Below are positions 22,301 to 34,500 of a stretch of 64,000 bases of DNA, piece by piece. Source of the stretch: Diplosphaera chodatii (taxonomy: Eukaryota; Chlorophyta; Trebouxiophyceae; Prasiolales; Stichococcaceae). Within the stretch, counting starts at the first letter, position 1; every line of letters begins with the position of its first letter. The DNA lies in contig JAALGY010000062.1 of assembly GCA_032358165.1 (NCBI GenBank), forward strand, positions 372,001-436,000. The letters run 5' to 3'. The position numbers and the translations under genes were made by a program. The notes under the pieces are model-generated. The model worked only from the letters and a program-made list of their open reading frames with translations, did no database searches and had not been told where the DNA came from.

Positions 22301-25300
22301 TCATCGGCAGCCACCTGGTGCGTGGCATCAGTGGGGGGCAGAAGAAAAGGGTGACGACAGGTTAGCAGCATCTCCTTCATCACATGAATGGGCATCTTGC
22401 TGATGCATTTGCCGGTCACACAAACGTGCTTCCCTGCGTGCTGCCATCGGATTCGAGACATGGTAGATCACAAACGGTGCATGATCAGCAGGGCTGATGC
22501 CAGTGCGTATTGCTGGCAGGCGAGCTGATTGTGGGCAGGTGCAAGGCGCTGCTGATGGACGAAATCAGCACAGGGCTGGACTCATCCACCACATACCAGA
22601 TCGTGCGCTGCATGCGCAACGTGGCGCACCTGCAGGATGTGAGTCCGCTTTTTGCGACAGCATGGCCTGGAAGTCCTGCTTTTTGAAGTGTTGTAGTCGA
22701 ATATGGTCTTGACTGCACACATCTGTGCATCATCTTGATGCTTAGTGCTTGCAGTGGAACGACATTGTCAGATGGATGCTCTTGCTTCTGTATAGGCGAC
22801 GGTCCTCATGAGCCTGCTGCAGCCGCCGCCCGAAACCTATGACCTGTTCGATGACATCATGCTGCTGTCAGATGGTGCGCCTGCATACTGGACCATGTTC
22901 AGGTTTGCTTCACAGGAGTATGATGTTCGTGCTTCTGCAGGCCTTCTTGTCCTCTCAGAACGGTCTTCACATATGGTATGCTCTGCTCATGCTGCAGGGG
23001 TGCTGGTGTTCCACGGGCCTCGGGAGGAGGTTGTCCCCTTCTTCGAGGGGCTGGGCTTTGCGCTGCCGCCGAGGAAGGGCGTGGCTGACTTCCTGCAGGA
23101 GATCACATCCCGCAAAGACCAGAAGGTGCTGCACACTGCATCATGCACGGATGTTGTGTGATGATCGCATGGACACCATGCTGTTCGTCAGTTGCTGCAG
23201 CTTGCAGTCGCTCAGTCTGCACGTCAAAACTGTGCATACATGGTAATGACTTCGTGCTCTCGTGTGGACTGCGTCTTCAATATGCAGATACCTGCCTGAT
23301 GATGCGTCTCTCCTTTGTAGCAATACTGGGCAGCTGAGAAGCCGTGGCGCTTCGTTTCGCCTGCCGACATGGCAGCGGCGTTCGCTGTGCACCCGCTCGG
23401 CAAAGCCGCTGCTCAGGAGTTGTCTGTGGCGCCAGAACGCACTGAGACAGGCAAACCCCTGATGCTGACGACTCCGAAGTGCATGTCGTGTACAATGCAA
23501 CACAAGGCCCAGGACCACTGACAACTGCCTGCATGAAGTGGAATCTGACACCTGTGGATTTGCAGGCAGGGCAGCTTTGGTGCATCAGAAGTACGAGCTG
23601 AACCTGCTGCAGTCCTTCAAGGCCTGCATGCGCCGAGACGCCACACTGATGTGGCGCAACCGGGTGTGTTATTCCTTATTTTGTACTACTTGCTGCCACT
23701 GCAAAAGAGCTTGCAGCACCTGCTTCGCAGCCTTTCCCTCTGCAGGTCTACTAGAAAAGACCATCTGGTTCGTAGGTGTTGCCCTGCTGCCAGGGCTCTC
23801 GTGTCCCAATTTGCTTTCCTGTGTATGTTCTGCAGATCGTGTACATCTACCGCATGATACAGCTGCTGATCGTGGCTTTCGCTGCCAGCACGCTGTTCCT
23901 GCGCACTGAACTGCAGCAGAACACCCTGGAGGACGGGCGACCCTACCTAGGTGGGTGTCTGTTGTTTGGTCGTTCCTGCTGACTTGTGGCCTCATCAGCA
24001 ATTCAAAGCCTCTCGACTCCATCCCAGCTGACTGTGCGGCACTCGTCCAATGTCAAGGCTATCCTAGCGTGAGGTTGATATTCATGAGCTTGCACATTGC
24101 AGGCCTCATCTTCTACTCTACATACTTCATGATGGCCAGCGCTTGGTCTGAGCTCTCTATCACGGTGCGGCACACCTTTGAACAGATGCTGTACGAAGTG
24201 CTTTGAGTGCATGCATGCTTCCTTTTGCTAGAAGACCACCATCTCACTGCATATATGGGGTTTTGCTCTGTGGCCTGGCTGTGCCTCTGATTATATTGCT
24301 TCGTTTGCCCGCCCCGCAGCTGGCGACACAGAACGTGTTTTACAAGCAGCGCAACAACCTATTCTTCCCTGTGTCTGCGTTCACGCTGCCGACGACAGCG
24401 CTGCGGATACCCTATTCGCTGCTGTTTGGTGGCTTTTGGGCGTGTTTTGTGTACTACGTCGTAGGGTTTAGTCCCACCTGGAGCAGGTGCGCATGACAGC
24501 CACATGATGTCAGTGCACTCATATGCTGAGCTTCCCAGTGATGCAGTCTGTGATGGTGGCGACCATGGCTGCAGGTTCTTCTACTACATGCTGGTCCTCA
24601 TCATGGTCAACCAGACCAGCATCACAATTTTCCGGTGCGCTGTGATGCATCCGGTCCCGGCTGCTGAGCAAGATGCGAAGCGCACATCCAAATTGCTGGT
24701 CTTGAAACCTGAGGTGTCGATTGTTTGCAGGTGCATTGCCGCAATTTTCCGGGCCGTCGTGCTGTCAAACGTCATGGCCTTTATCTACATCGTGAGTGCT
24801 CTGATGCCCATGCTGCACAACCCTCCTCTACATGCTTAGGAAGTGAACAGTGTATAGGTCATGCTTGACGGAACACATGCATGGCCTGCAGGGCTTCGCA
24901 CTGCTGTTCAATGGTTTCATCATTCAATATGGCGACATCAGGGGGTGGTGGATATGGTGAGGCATTTCCCAGCCTAACCTGATGTACTTTCCCATCCGCT
25001 CAGCCAGGAAAACCACACATGCGCCTACAATTGACAACATCGTGCATGACGCACTGTGCAGGATGTACTGGGCCAACCCCCTGTCATATGCCATCAAAGC
25101 ACTGGTCGTCAACGAGTTCGATTCCCCACGATGGGACAAGCCGCTGCCGACTTCTGAAGCGTCTCAGGTGGTCAACTAAGTGTTGACAATTTCAATGCTG
25201 GCTGCACTGGCAGGTACTGTCTGCCAGTGAGTAGCAATGCCGGTGCCTACAGAGCACGCCTGACCATCAGTCGGCCACTGATCACTGCTGCATGACGTAC

Positions 25301-27698
25301 CGCAGGGCGACTTCCCAAGCGAGAGCCTCGGGCGGGCCTTCATCTCTGTGTCGGGCTTCAGCTCCGATGGGTAAGCAGGTCAATCTGAAGTCGTCGCTTC
25401 CTGTTGATTGCCACCACCAGCAACACTCTTGCAGATGCCTTTATTGCATCGACATGCCATATGACGCACCTGTTGTAGGTGGTGGCGAGCTGCAACTATT
25501 GGCATCCTGGCGGGCTACATCATTCTCTTCAACATCGTGGCAATCGTCGCCTTCAAGCTGCTGGACGGTAAAGGCTGCCAGAAAATGTGACGTGTTTCGA
25601 TTCGTACAAGTTCCATCATGCACTGCTATGTCATGCGCCACTGAAGCACAACTTCGGTTGTGCTCGTCACAGAGCCAAATCAGCGGCGAGCGGTCATACC
25701 GCCAGAGCGGCTGGCACAGGAGGAAGGGGGCGCAGACTCCTCAGCTTCCCGCAGCCGTGCATCCGCCAAGCAGGTAGCCGTTTCACCGTGCTGTATGGGC
25801 GTGAAAGGCACAGTGAGCAGCGACACCAGACGATGATGTAGTCACTGTGATCGCTACTACCCAAATCGCTACTACCCTGGATACATCAAGTGTTTATATC
25901 CTCTCTCTCGTCCTCTATCCTCCAGGTGATTGACGAGGCAGCCTGCAGCAGCTCAAGCAGCAGCAACGGGGCCGCAGGCCAGCAGCAGAACGGCAACGTG
26001 GTGCCCGACCTAGAGGCGGCTGCCGACGGCACAGCCCCTGGCGCCCTCAATGGCACAGCAGCGAATGGCGGCACGCACGGTGGCAGCATCGGGGTACCGG
26101 CCATCGAGCCGGCGACCGTCCGCCGCGACAGCGCAGACGCGGATGGCAGCGTCAGCGCGTCAGAGGCCGGCAAACCGGAGCACCATGGCATGGTGCTGCC
26201 CTTCGAGGCGGTCACCCTCACCTTCCGGGACGTCCACTACTATGTGCCTACAGATGTGAGACATTTCAGCAGCAGGATGGCTCTCCAACCTGCCGTGCTT
26301 CCGTTGCCCCCCAACCTTGGACCGCACCGATATAAACATCTGGTGCAGCTTCAGAGCCGCAGCGGAGGTTGCCGAGCAGGGCCAGCACCCACATGAGGCA
26401 CACTTGCTGCAGGGTGGGCGGGAGCTGGAGCTGCTCAAGGGCATCACGGGCGCCTTCAGGCCCGGCGTGCTCACTGCCCTCATGGGTGGGTGCACCATAC
26501 CAGCCACAGCAGATCTCAATACCAGGCAATGTGGCCTGAACGTGCAGCCAGTGCTGGGCTGTGGCATCGTGATGTGCCCAAGATATCAGGGTCGTCTGCC
26601 ATCAACATCGAACCTGTGCAGGCGCCAGCGGTGCGGGCAAGACCACGTTCATGGACGTGCTGGCTGGGCGCAAGACGGCGGGGCGCACCACAGGCACCAT
26701 CCGTGTCAACGGGTACCCACAGGACCATCACACCTTCGCACGCGTCAGCGGATGTGCGTCGAGCGAACTTGGTCCAGCATGCTCAGCTGCAGATATATCA
26801 CAACCTCGGACTGCGATCACTCCATGATGTGCGCTGACGCCTGGCTGTGTTGCTGGTGCAGACTGCGAGCAGTTCGACATCCACTCTCCTCAGGTGGGCA
26901 GATGAACACAGGTGTACTGCACCGCACGGTGCCATGTGTCTGACTGCCTTCCTGAAAAGGAGTTTTCATTTCACGATTGATGTCACGCGCCCATGCTGTG
27001 CTGCAGGCCACAGTGAAGGAGGCGCTGTGGTTCAGCGCCCGCCTGCGGCTGGGACCGGAGACCAGCAACCGCGAGTGCGGCCGCTTCATCGCAGGTGGTC
27101 TTTGCAGCCACACGCTGAAAACATGCAGCAACGCACCAACCCTGAAACATCTCTGCATCGACAGCCCGGTTGTCGCTGTGCAAATGTGCCCTGCCTTTGG
27201 GCTCCTCTGATAGCATTCGCCTTGATGCCGCGACTGTGCTTATCCATCGACCCCCGTCACTGCAGAGGTGATGGATCTGGTGGAGCTGACGCCGCTGGCC
27301 ATGGCGCTGGTGGGGCTGCCCGGCGTCAGCGGCCTGTCGGTGGAGCAGCGCAAGCGGCTGACCATCGCGGTGGAGCTGGTCAGCAACCCCGCGATCGTGT
27401 TCATGGACGAGCCGACGTCAGGTCCGTCGCATTCGCTGACCCCTGCAGCTGGGCGGGCCTGTGCGCCTGCTGCTGTCGCCTACCCACAGCGACGCCGCAG
27501 CAATACCCGAGCCACGCGCTGCCTGTCGCTCCAGCAAGCGTGCGACTGGCTGAAGTTGAGCACTGGTGCCGTCCTGGTAACAGGGTTGGACGCGCGCGCG
27601 GCGGCAATCGTGATGCGGGTGGTGCGCAACATCGTGAACACCGGGCGCACCATCGCGTGCACCATCCACCAGCCCGCCATCGACATCTTTGAGGTGGC

Positions 27699-27734
<36 letters not shown>

Positions 27735-30700
27735 TGCCAGTATGACCACCAGGCATGTCCTTGCCTGCTAGGAGCGGTCACTGCTGCTCTGCTGCACGCT
27801 TCCTGCACTGCCAGCTGTGCTGAGCACAGCACTGTGACCAACGTCAGGAAACAATTCATGTCGTCGCAACTCATCGACCAAGCTAACGTGTACACACTGT
27901 GCAGACGTTCGACGAGATGCTGCTGCTGAAGCGCGGCGGGTCTGTCATTTACAACGGCCCGCTGGGCCGGCAGTCGGCAGACATGATCAGCTACTTCAGC
28001 GGCATCCACGGCGTGAAGCCCATCGCAGATGGCTATAGTGCGCCTCCTGCTCCAGCCCTCAAGTTAGCACGTGGTGGCATCCACTATGCAGAGGCGGCAG
28101 TCGCCCCTGCTCTGATTGCGCAGTTGATTGACATGTGACGCTGGCCGAATGCATACAGCGCATGCCGCCTACCGGTAGTAGCATAGATGGCGTGCTGCAC
28201 GTGTGGCAAGACTTGTATCGTTGCAACACCGCAGACCCCGCCACCTGGATGCTGGACATCAGCACCATCAGCGCGGAGCAGCGGCTGGGGGTGGACCTGG
28301 CCGACTGCTACGCCGACAGCTCCCTGGCCAGGTGACTGACCCTAATGGGGAGGACAGGCGACATGCCCCGTTCCTGCCTCTCTCCTGGATTCGCGTTTGA
28401 CAACGGACAGCAGATATCTGGTGCCCAAGTGACACTGGTGATGACGGGGGCAATTCACGACAGCCCCGCCCTTCTGGCGGGCACTGTCATTACACAGGCA
28501 GCACCAGTCGACCGTGAAGTCGAATGTCCTGGATGCTTGACTGCCCTGGTGGTTGCACGGGTTGCAGGGAGACCGAGGAGCTGGTGTCGAGGCTGGAGCA
28601 GCCGGCGGCGGGCAGCAGCCCCCTGCACTTCGACAACCAGTACCCGCAGCCGCTGTGGCGCCAGACGCTCATCATCCTGGTCAAGAACCTGGTGCGCTAC
28701 ATATGTGCCGCTAAAACTCTGCCTATCGGCCTCCCAGTAGTTTCCAGCAAGCCAACTCTACGCCTTTCCTTCTGACCGACTGCTGAGAACCCTGCTTGGC
28801 GGGAAACGTGCCATTGCAGGTCTGCGCTGAACTGCGTCACCTTGATCCACTGCAGCCTCCTCATGAGTCGCCAGCTGGCCCCTGTGCACCATGGCGCACG
28901 TGTTGACATCCACACAACATTGCAGGTGGCGTACTGGCGGTACCCAACCTACAATGCGGTGCGGTTCAGCTTCACGGCGTTCTTCGGCTTCGTGCTGGGC
29001 ACCACCTTTTGGCGCATCGGCCAAGACCGGTGAGCTGGGTGCTGCGTTGTTGAAAGGCTGCTATTGCTGCACCGTGCATTGGGCTTCCGCCAGGGGCTTG
29101 TTTTCCGAATGGCAGTGGCTGCACTGGCTGTGAACATGACTGCGACATGTACCACACTGCAGGTCTACAGAGCAGGGCGTGCTGCGCATCATTGCGAGCC
29201 AGTACCTGGCGCTCCTGATCCTGGGCTTCTGCAACAGGTGCGCCTGCTGGCTGTGGGCATGCCCGGTCTGTGAGGCACATGAGCTGCAGGGCTCAGGTTC
29301 ATTCTGCAACATCTGGCCATGAACTGAGCAACACGGACCATGGCCTGCCTCATCTGCATTTTGCTGGGCATCAGTGTACAGCACGCTGCTCTCAGATAAT
29401 TTTCCCTCATACAACATCCAGTGTGATCGGGCCTCCCGTGTCTGCAGCGCCACCATCCAGAGCGTCATCGCGATCGAGCGCCCAGTCATGTACCGTGAAC
29501 GTGCAGCAGGTGCATCCGATCGAACCCCATAGCGCAAACTGCAAACCCCACCACGATGATGCATCTGCAGTCCTGAGAAGGTCAGGAGAGCACAGGGGAA
29601 GCTCGTCCTGTGACCGCTCAGCCCCTTGGTCCCTGATCCGCAGGCTTCTACTCCACCTGGCCGTACGCTATCGCCCAGGGCAGCGTGGAGGCGCCCTACC
29701 TTTTGGTCCAGTCCATCCTGTATGCGCCGCTTACCTACTTCCTGATCGGCCTTGAGTACAGCGCTGGTGAGAGGCACAAGCGGCACGCCTGACAAGGCTG
29801 CCTGCTGTTTGCACCTGCTGTGTTGCGCCCTGCTGAACGACTCTATATGCCACCTGCACATGATCCACTGGCTTCCCCCCTGCCTGCAGCCAAATTCTTC
29901 TGGTACTTCTTGTTCCTGTACCTGACACTCACGGTGAGCCGTGCCTGCGGTCATCAGTCAGCCAGCCTGCACCGGAGCACGGTCCGGCATCTGGCGTGCA
30001 AGTTTTGCCTGGCGCTGCAACCTTAACATGCAACATATTTGTGCACACCTCGCAGTACTACACATACTACGGGCTGCTGTCCGTGGTGCTGTCGCCCAGC
30101 CTGCAGCTCAGCAGCGTCGCCTCCACGCTATTCTACGCCGTCTGGTCCCTGTTCGCGGGTGCGTGACCCTGGATTCTGAAACCTGTTGGACTGGGACAGC
30201 AAAGCAGCGCTAGCTGCCGCTGCACATGAGGCGCACATGCACACACAGTCAAAGCAGTCAACACGTACGATCACTCGAAGCCATAAGATCACGCCGGAAT
30301 ATTTGACGGCACTTCGTCGTTTTGCGGCTTTCTTGATGTGTCCACTGGCATCATATGCTTCCTGCTGCGCCACAGGCTTCCTGATCACGCGGCCGCAGAT
30401 GCCCGGCTGGTGGCGCTGGTGCGATCCATTCGGCCCCTGCTCGTCTGCAACTGACCTGCTGCCTCGCACTGCCTGAGCTGTCACTCAGGCACCCCGCACT
30501 GCACGCGTGCTGTGGGAGAACACACTTCAGACCCGGCCGCAGCTGTCACCTATGTCTGCACGGCAGCATCAACGCCAACGGTGCTCCTTGTTGCGCCAGG
30601 TACTCGTACATATGCCCCACCTGGTGGTCGCTGAGCGGCATCACCACCACGCAGCTGGGCAACGTGCAGACGATGATGTCGCTCAACTCCGGCGGCACCG

Positions 30701-31003
30701 TGCGTGCTTTCCCATCCCCCTTGCGCAGCGCTGGCGCCTGTCACCATATCATGCTGCCGCGCTGCCCTGTCCTGTGGCATGCTGTGAGGCTTTCTGCTTT
30801 TGAGTTTCGGTTGGTGACGATGCCGCCCTACATTGCTTGCTGTGGTAATCACACAGGTTACGGTCCAGAACTATGTGGAGGACACCTTCGGCTTTGCGTA
30901 CAACATGCGCGGCTGGACGGTGCTCATCCTGATCGGCTTTGTGGCGGTGTTCCGCATCGGGTCGATTGCAGCGCTGCGGGTGCTGGTGTTCCAGAAGCGG
31001 TGA
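19372..31003 (+). CDS. Full-size PDR-type ABC transporter (ABCG family)
   Basis: This is an ATP-driven membrane exporter with the PDR layout (NBD-TMD)x2. It starts [10 protein letters not shown] at 19372, has roughly 40 short exons, and ends VLVFQKR at TGA 31001-31003. The N-terminal PDR region includes [17 protein letters not shown] and [17 protein letters not shown]1 has Walker [10 protein letters not shown] (about 21174-21200), Q-loop [12 protein letters not shown], signature [11 protein letters not shown] (about 22328) and Walker [19 protein letters not shown]; its switch position reads [12 protein letters not shown], with Gln instead of His as usual for plant PDR NBD1. TMD1 includes [13 protein letters not shown] and [22 protein letters not shown]2 has GASGAGKTT (about 26620), [25 protein letters not shown] (about 27334), [17 protein letters not shown] and [12 protein letters not shown]2 includes [20 protein letters not shown]. 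Substrate is unknown; the family exports terpenoids, lipids, hormones and toxic compounds. One intron holds a 33-nt C tract. Confidence 0.95.
20909..20940 (+). repeat. Triple TTTTCGAGG repeat across an ABCG exon end
   Basis: Three tandem copies of a 10-11 bp unit (gttttcgag, gttttcgag, gcttttcgagg) follow each other. The exon encoding [11 protein letters not shown] ends after the first copy (20917), so the donor GAG|GTTTTC lies inside the repeat. Confidence 0.7.
27700..27732 (+). repeat. 33-nt poly-C tract in an ABCG intron
   Basis: An uninterrupted run of 33 C begins 6 nt after the 5' splice site (GAG|GTGGCAC...) of the intron that separates HQPAIDIFE from [12 protein letters not shown] in NBD2. 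The length given here may not be the true length, because such runs are error-prone in sequencing. Confidence 0.95.
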
Positions 31004-31111
31004 CGGCAAGTAGATGTGGTTTAGAGCAGCAGCATCCGCGACGGAGGTTTTTGGCGGTGTGGTGCGGGCTGAGTCACGGCACATGCAGCAGTATGGGATG
31101 TAGCCCTTATG

Positions 31112-31169
<58 letters not shown>

Positions 31170-31508
31170 GAGGGGAGGCAACGGATCTCCGTGTGTCTAG
31201 TCAGCTGTTTCATGGTGTTGGTCCCGAACAGCCTTGTACCCTGTGCAAAAGAACACTGGTGCTTCGTCTGCCGAAACTGCAACAATTGATGCATCACATG
31301 GTGGTCTGTGCAAGGCTTATATACATCAGATTACTGGACACACTCCTCGAGCAGCATACTGGACGGAGCAAACGACCGAAGCAACGCAGCTGCTCAAAAC
31401 AAGCTGCCACCACACGAGCATGGTTGCCACTGATGCAGTCATGCTGGCTGCCGAACCAGGCAGAAGGTTGTCAGCTGCAGCGCCGGACTCCAACATAAAC
31501 TGCTGTCA
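31004..31508. other. Intergenic space between convergent ABCG and XPC genes
   Basis: This 505-bp region holds the 3' UTRs of two convergent genes and the 55-nt G tract at 31114-31168. Beyond the tract I see no feature. Confidence 0.5.
31114..31168 (+). repeat. 55-nt poly-G tract downstream of ABCG
   Basis: An uninterrupted run of 55 G begins 111 nt after the ABCG stop codon, probably within its 3' UTR, and is followed by aGAGGGGAGG. As RNA it could form a G-quadruplex; read from the other strand it is poly-C downstream of the XPC gene. The assembled length may be inaccurate. Confidence 0.95.
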
Positions 31509-34500
31509 TCAGATCTCTTCCGCATCAGGGTGCTGCACTGACGATGGGGCGGTCTGCAGGTGGCCGGTGCTCGCAGCCGGATCCTGCGTGTCACCTCCAC
31601 CATTTGCGCGAGCGCCAGCGGCATTCGGCGCGCGGGGTTCAAAATGCTGAGGCCGCCGCCTGGTGCCCTTTGGTGCGCTGCGCACGACATCCCGCGCCAC
31701 GGCTGCCGCCTGCTGGATCGCCGCCGCCGCCGCCGAGCCGCCCTTGCCTGCCGGCTCAGCGGCGCCCTGCCCATTCCCTGCAACTCTCGCAGCCACGACC
31801 CTTCGTGCCAGTCACGTTTGTTTGAAACGACGTACCCAGGGCTGCTGACCCTGAGTGCCTGCGCGGCAGCGCAGCCGCTGCACAGCCTCACCTGAGATCG
31901 CAGCCGACAGGGCTCGATGCTGCGCAGAGCCAGAGCGACGCGTGGCCCAACAGCACACCTGGCTGCAGCAAGCACCGGCGAGCACCTGGGGGCTGGGCGC
32001 CGGCGGCGAGCGGGGGGGCGCGCCCCGAGCCGTGGTCCGCCTCCAGCCGCACCCGCGTCAGCGCCGCCCGCAGCACCCGCCGCCACGCCGCGTCCGCCTC
32101 CGCCGCCACCTTGGCGCGCGCCCTGTCTTCCCTCTCCCTGCAACCGCCGCAGCTCCATTCAGCCTCCCGGCTGCGCCCAGAAATGCGCACGGGGCCCCAC
32201 CAGCGACGGCTTCAGCCACGCAGGTATCACTGTCGATGCACTGTCCGTGTCACCACGCCGGACAGCACATGTGCTTTGAAACCAAAGGGTTTTCACGCTC
32301 TTTCGAATTCGACGTCTGTGGAGGGGCACTCACCGTTCCGCGGTGTGGTAGGCGGCCATGACGCGGGCCTCGTCCTCCGCGCAGACCACCACGCCGTCGA
32401 TCACGGGCACGCTGCGGCCGCCCTTGATCTCGAAGCCCGCCATGGCGTGCGCGAAGTCGGCGCCCTGGGCGCGGCACACGCCCGCCAGCCGCGGGAAGCG
32501 CAGGTGCACCGTGCCTGCGGGCATTTAGCGAACCTGGTCCAGAGTCCCAAGACAGAGCAGCCACAAGACTCTCTGGCCTCCGTTGATGAGGACCTTGCGC
32601 TGAGGCACAGACCGAATCAGAGTGTGAGTACAGGGCTGATGGGTGCGAGAAGATGATGCCGGGCAGCGGCATGTCGTCACAATCCGCAAGATAGTGACCG
32701 ACGCCGGGGGATGCCGCGTCAGTTTCGCGCCCAGAGCTCCTCAGGCTTTGCAGATCGCGCCGGCACAGCGTCATGCCACAGCATGCCAGGGTCGCACCCG
32801 CCGGCAGGGCCTGCGCGAAGGGCGGCACATTGACGTTGCCCCGCTCGTTCTTGGGCACCACCCCGTCCCGCGCCGCCGGCGGCGCCCACGCCACCGTCTG
32901 CCACTCGCCGTACAGCCGCGTCACGCCCTCGCCGGCGGCCCCCTCCTCCTCCTCGAAGGCAGACGCGGGCACCGCAAACTGCACACGAGCACGAAATCCT
33001 CTGGCAACATGAGGCTACAAGTCTTGGGACAGTCGCTGCTGATGTTGGCATTCTGGCATGAATAGTTGTACAGTAGCACATGTGCTCTTGTACAGGCGTA
33101 TGAAATCAGGCGTCCCTTGCATGTTGCCTCTGGATCCAGCTCTTCCCTACCTAACAACTCTGCACAGCCGACAAACTCGGCCAGAGCAAAGTGGTCGGTA
33201 GGGACATGTTTGGATTCGGAGGAGACTCCATTGTTGAAGTTATAGGACCGCTCGACTGGTCACCCCACTTCACTCGACGCAATTGAGCGGGGCATGCACT
33301 GCCGTGCAACATGTGTCTGACGATGGATGGGGGCATGCAAAGCTGCTGCAACCACCCTGCCTGCCGCAGGATGTCGCGCCGTGCAAAGGCTCGTGGCACC
33401 GTCATCACTCGGCGTGGCCCCGAGCAGAGGCACATGCCTGATTGCAATTCGTCTTGACAAAGGCACCTGGTCGTCCTCCAGGTCGAGCGGCCGGTCCTTG
33501 CCGCCGGGCTTGTACCCGCGCCGCTTGACCTCCTTGGCCGGCTGCCCCAGCTGGTCCTCCCTCACCTGGAGCAAGCACAGCATCCTGTGCATGAGTCGGA
33601 TCACTCGCCAATGACATTATCACCTGACATCGATGACCGCAGGACAGCTTGCCGTGAACTGCCCAGGTGCAAGCGCAGGTGCCGGAACCCTTGTGCATGC
33701 CTGAGCATGCTCTGGCATGGTCAGCGGCAGGCACAGTACATGCTGTCGGGCTTGCATCTCGTCGGCGGTGGTGTGCCGGAAACAGACAGGCGCCCAGATG
33801 TCAGGAAGGCGCACCTCGCGCCCCTCCTTCATCTTCCAGGCCTCTGCCGTGTGCAGCTCCGCGAGGCTCTCCCGCATGTAGTACGGCTCCCCCCTGCGGC
33901 ACAGCATCGTCAGGACGACTTGCAACGCCAGGCGCATTCAAGGGCCAGACGGCGCAAGTTTCAATCACAGCCCTGCCGATGCCCGAGCTGTGGCACGGCG
34001 CCCGCAGATCGCCACACACTCACGGGCACAGCCGCCAGCCAACGCTGCACTGCGCCAGTGTTGCCTGTGCCGACTCAGCTGGTCTGCTTGCACCCAGCCG
34101 TCAGGAGGCCCACCTGTGCAGGCCGATGGACTTGTGGTTGGGGGCGAGCGCGGAGTAGCGGGGGATGTGGCGCGCCAGCACGTACAGCGGGTGCTTCTTG
34201 AAGCCCTCCAGGGTGGTCGGCAGCGCCGCGCGGTCCACCACCGCCCGCTCCCCCAGCTCCGCATCCTCCCTGTAGCGAAGCTCCATGCGCATCAAAGTCT
34301 GTCAGGTGGATGCACCAGGCAGCACAAGCCCACAACAGCAAAGCGCAGCCCGGCCAGCCTTCTGAGCCAGCCTCGGCATCTGGTGTAGACCACCTCAGGA
34401 CACCTTGGGGAGCATTACGCAGACAGCATGAACTGTTGACAGGGGAACTGTCAACACACCTGGCGGCGCGCATCTCCTGGGCGGACAGCGTCTGGGCGGC

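Noticed and set aside
27268..27771. Plus-strand ORF running through the poly-C tract (poly-Pro) and minus-strand poly-Gly ORFs
   Set aside because: Homopolymers are open in every frame. The true ABCG exons end before the tract at a GT donor.
30749..31297. ORFs with long poly-Pro or poly-Gly made by the G tract near 31.1 kb
   Set aside because: They are artefacts of the 55-nt G run downstream of the ABCG stop, with no conserved sequence on either side.
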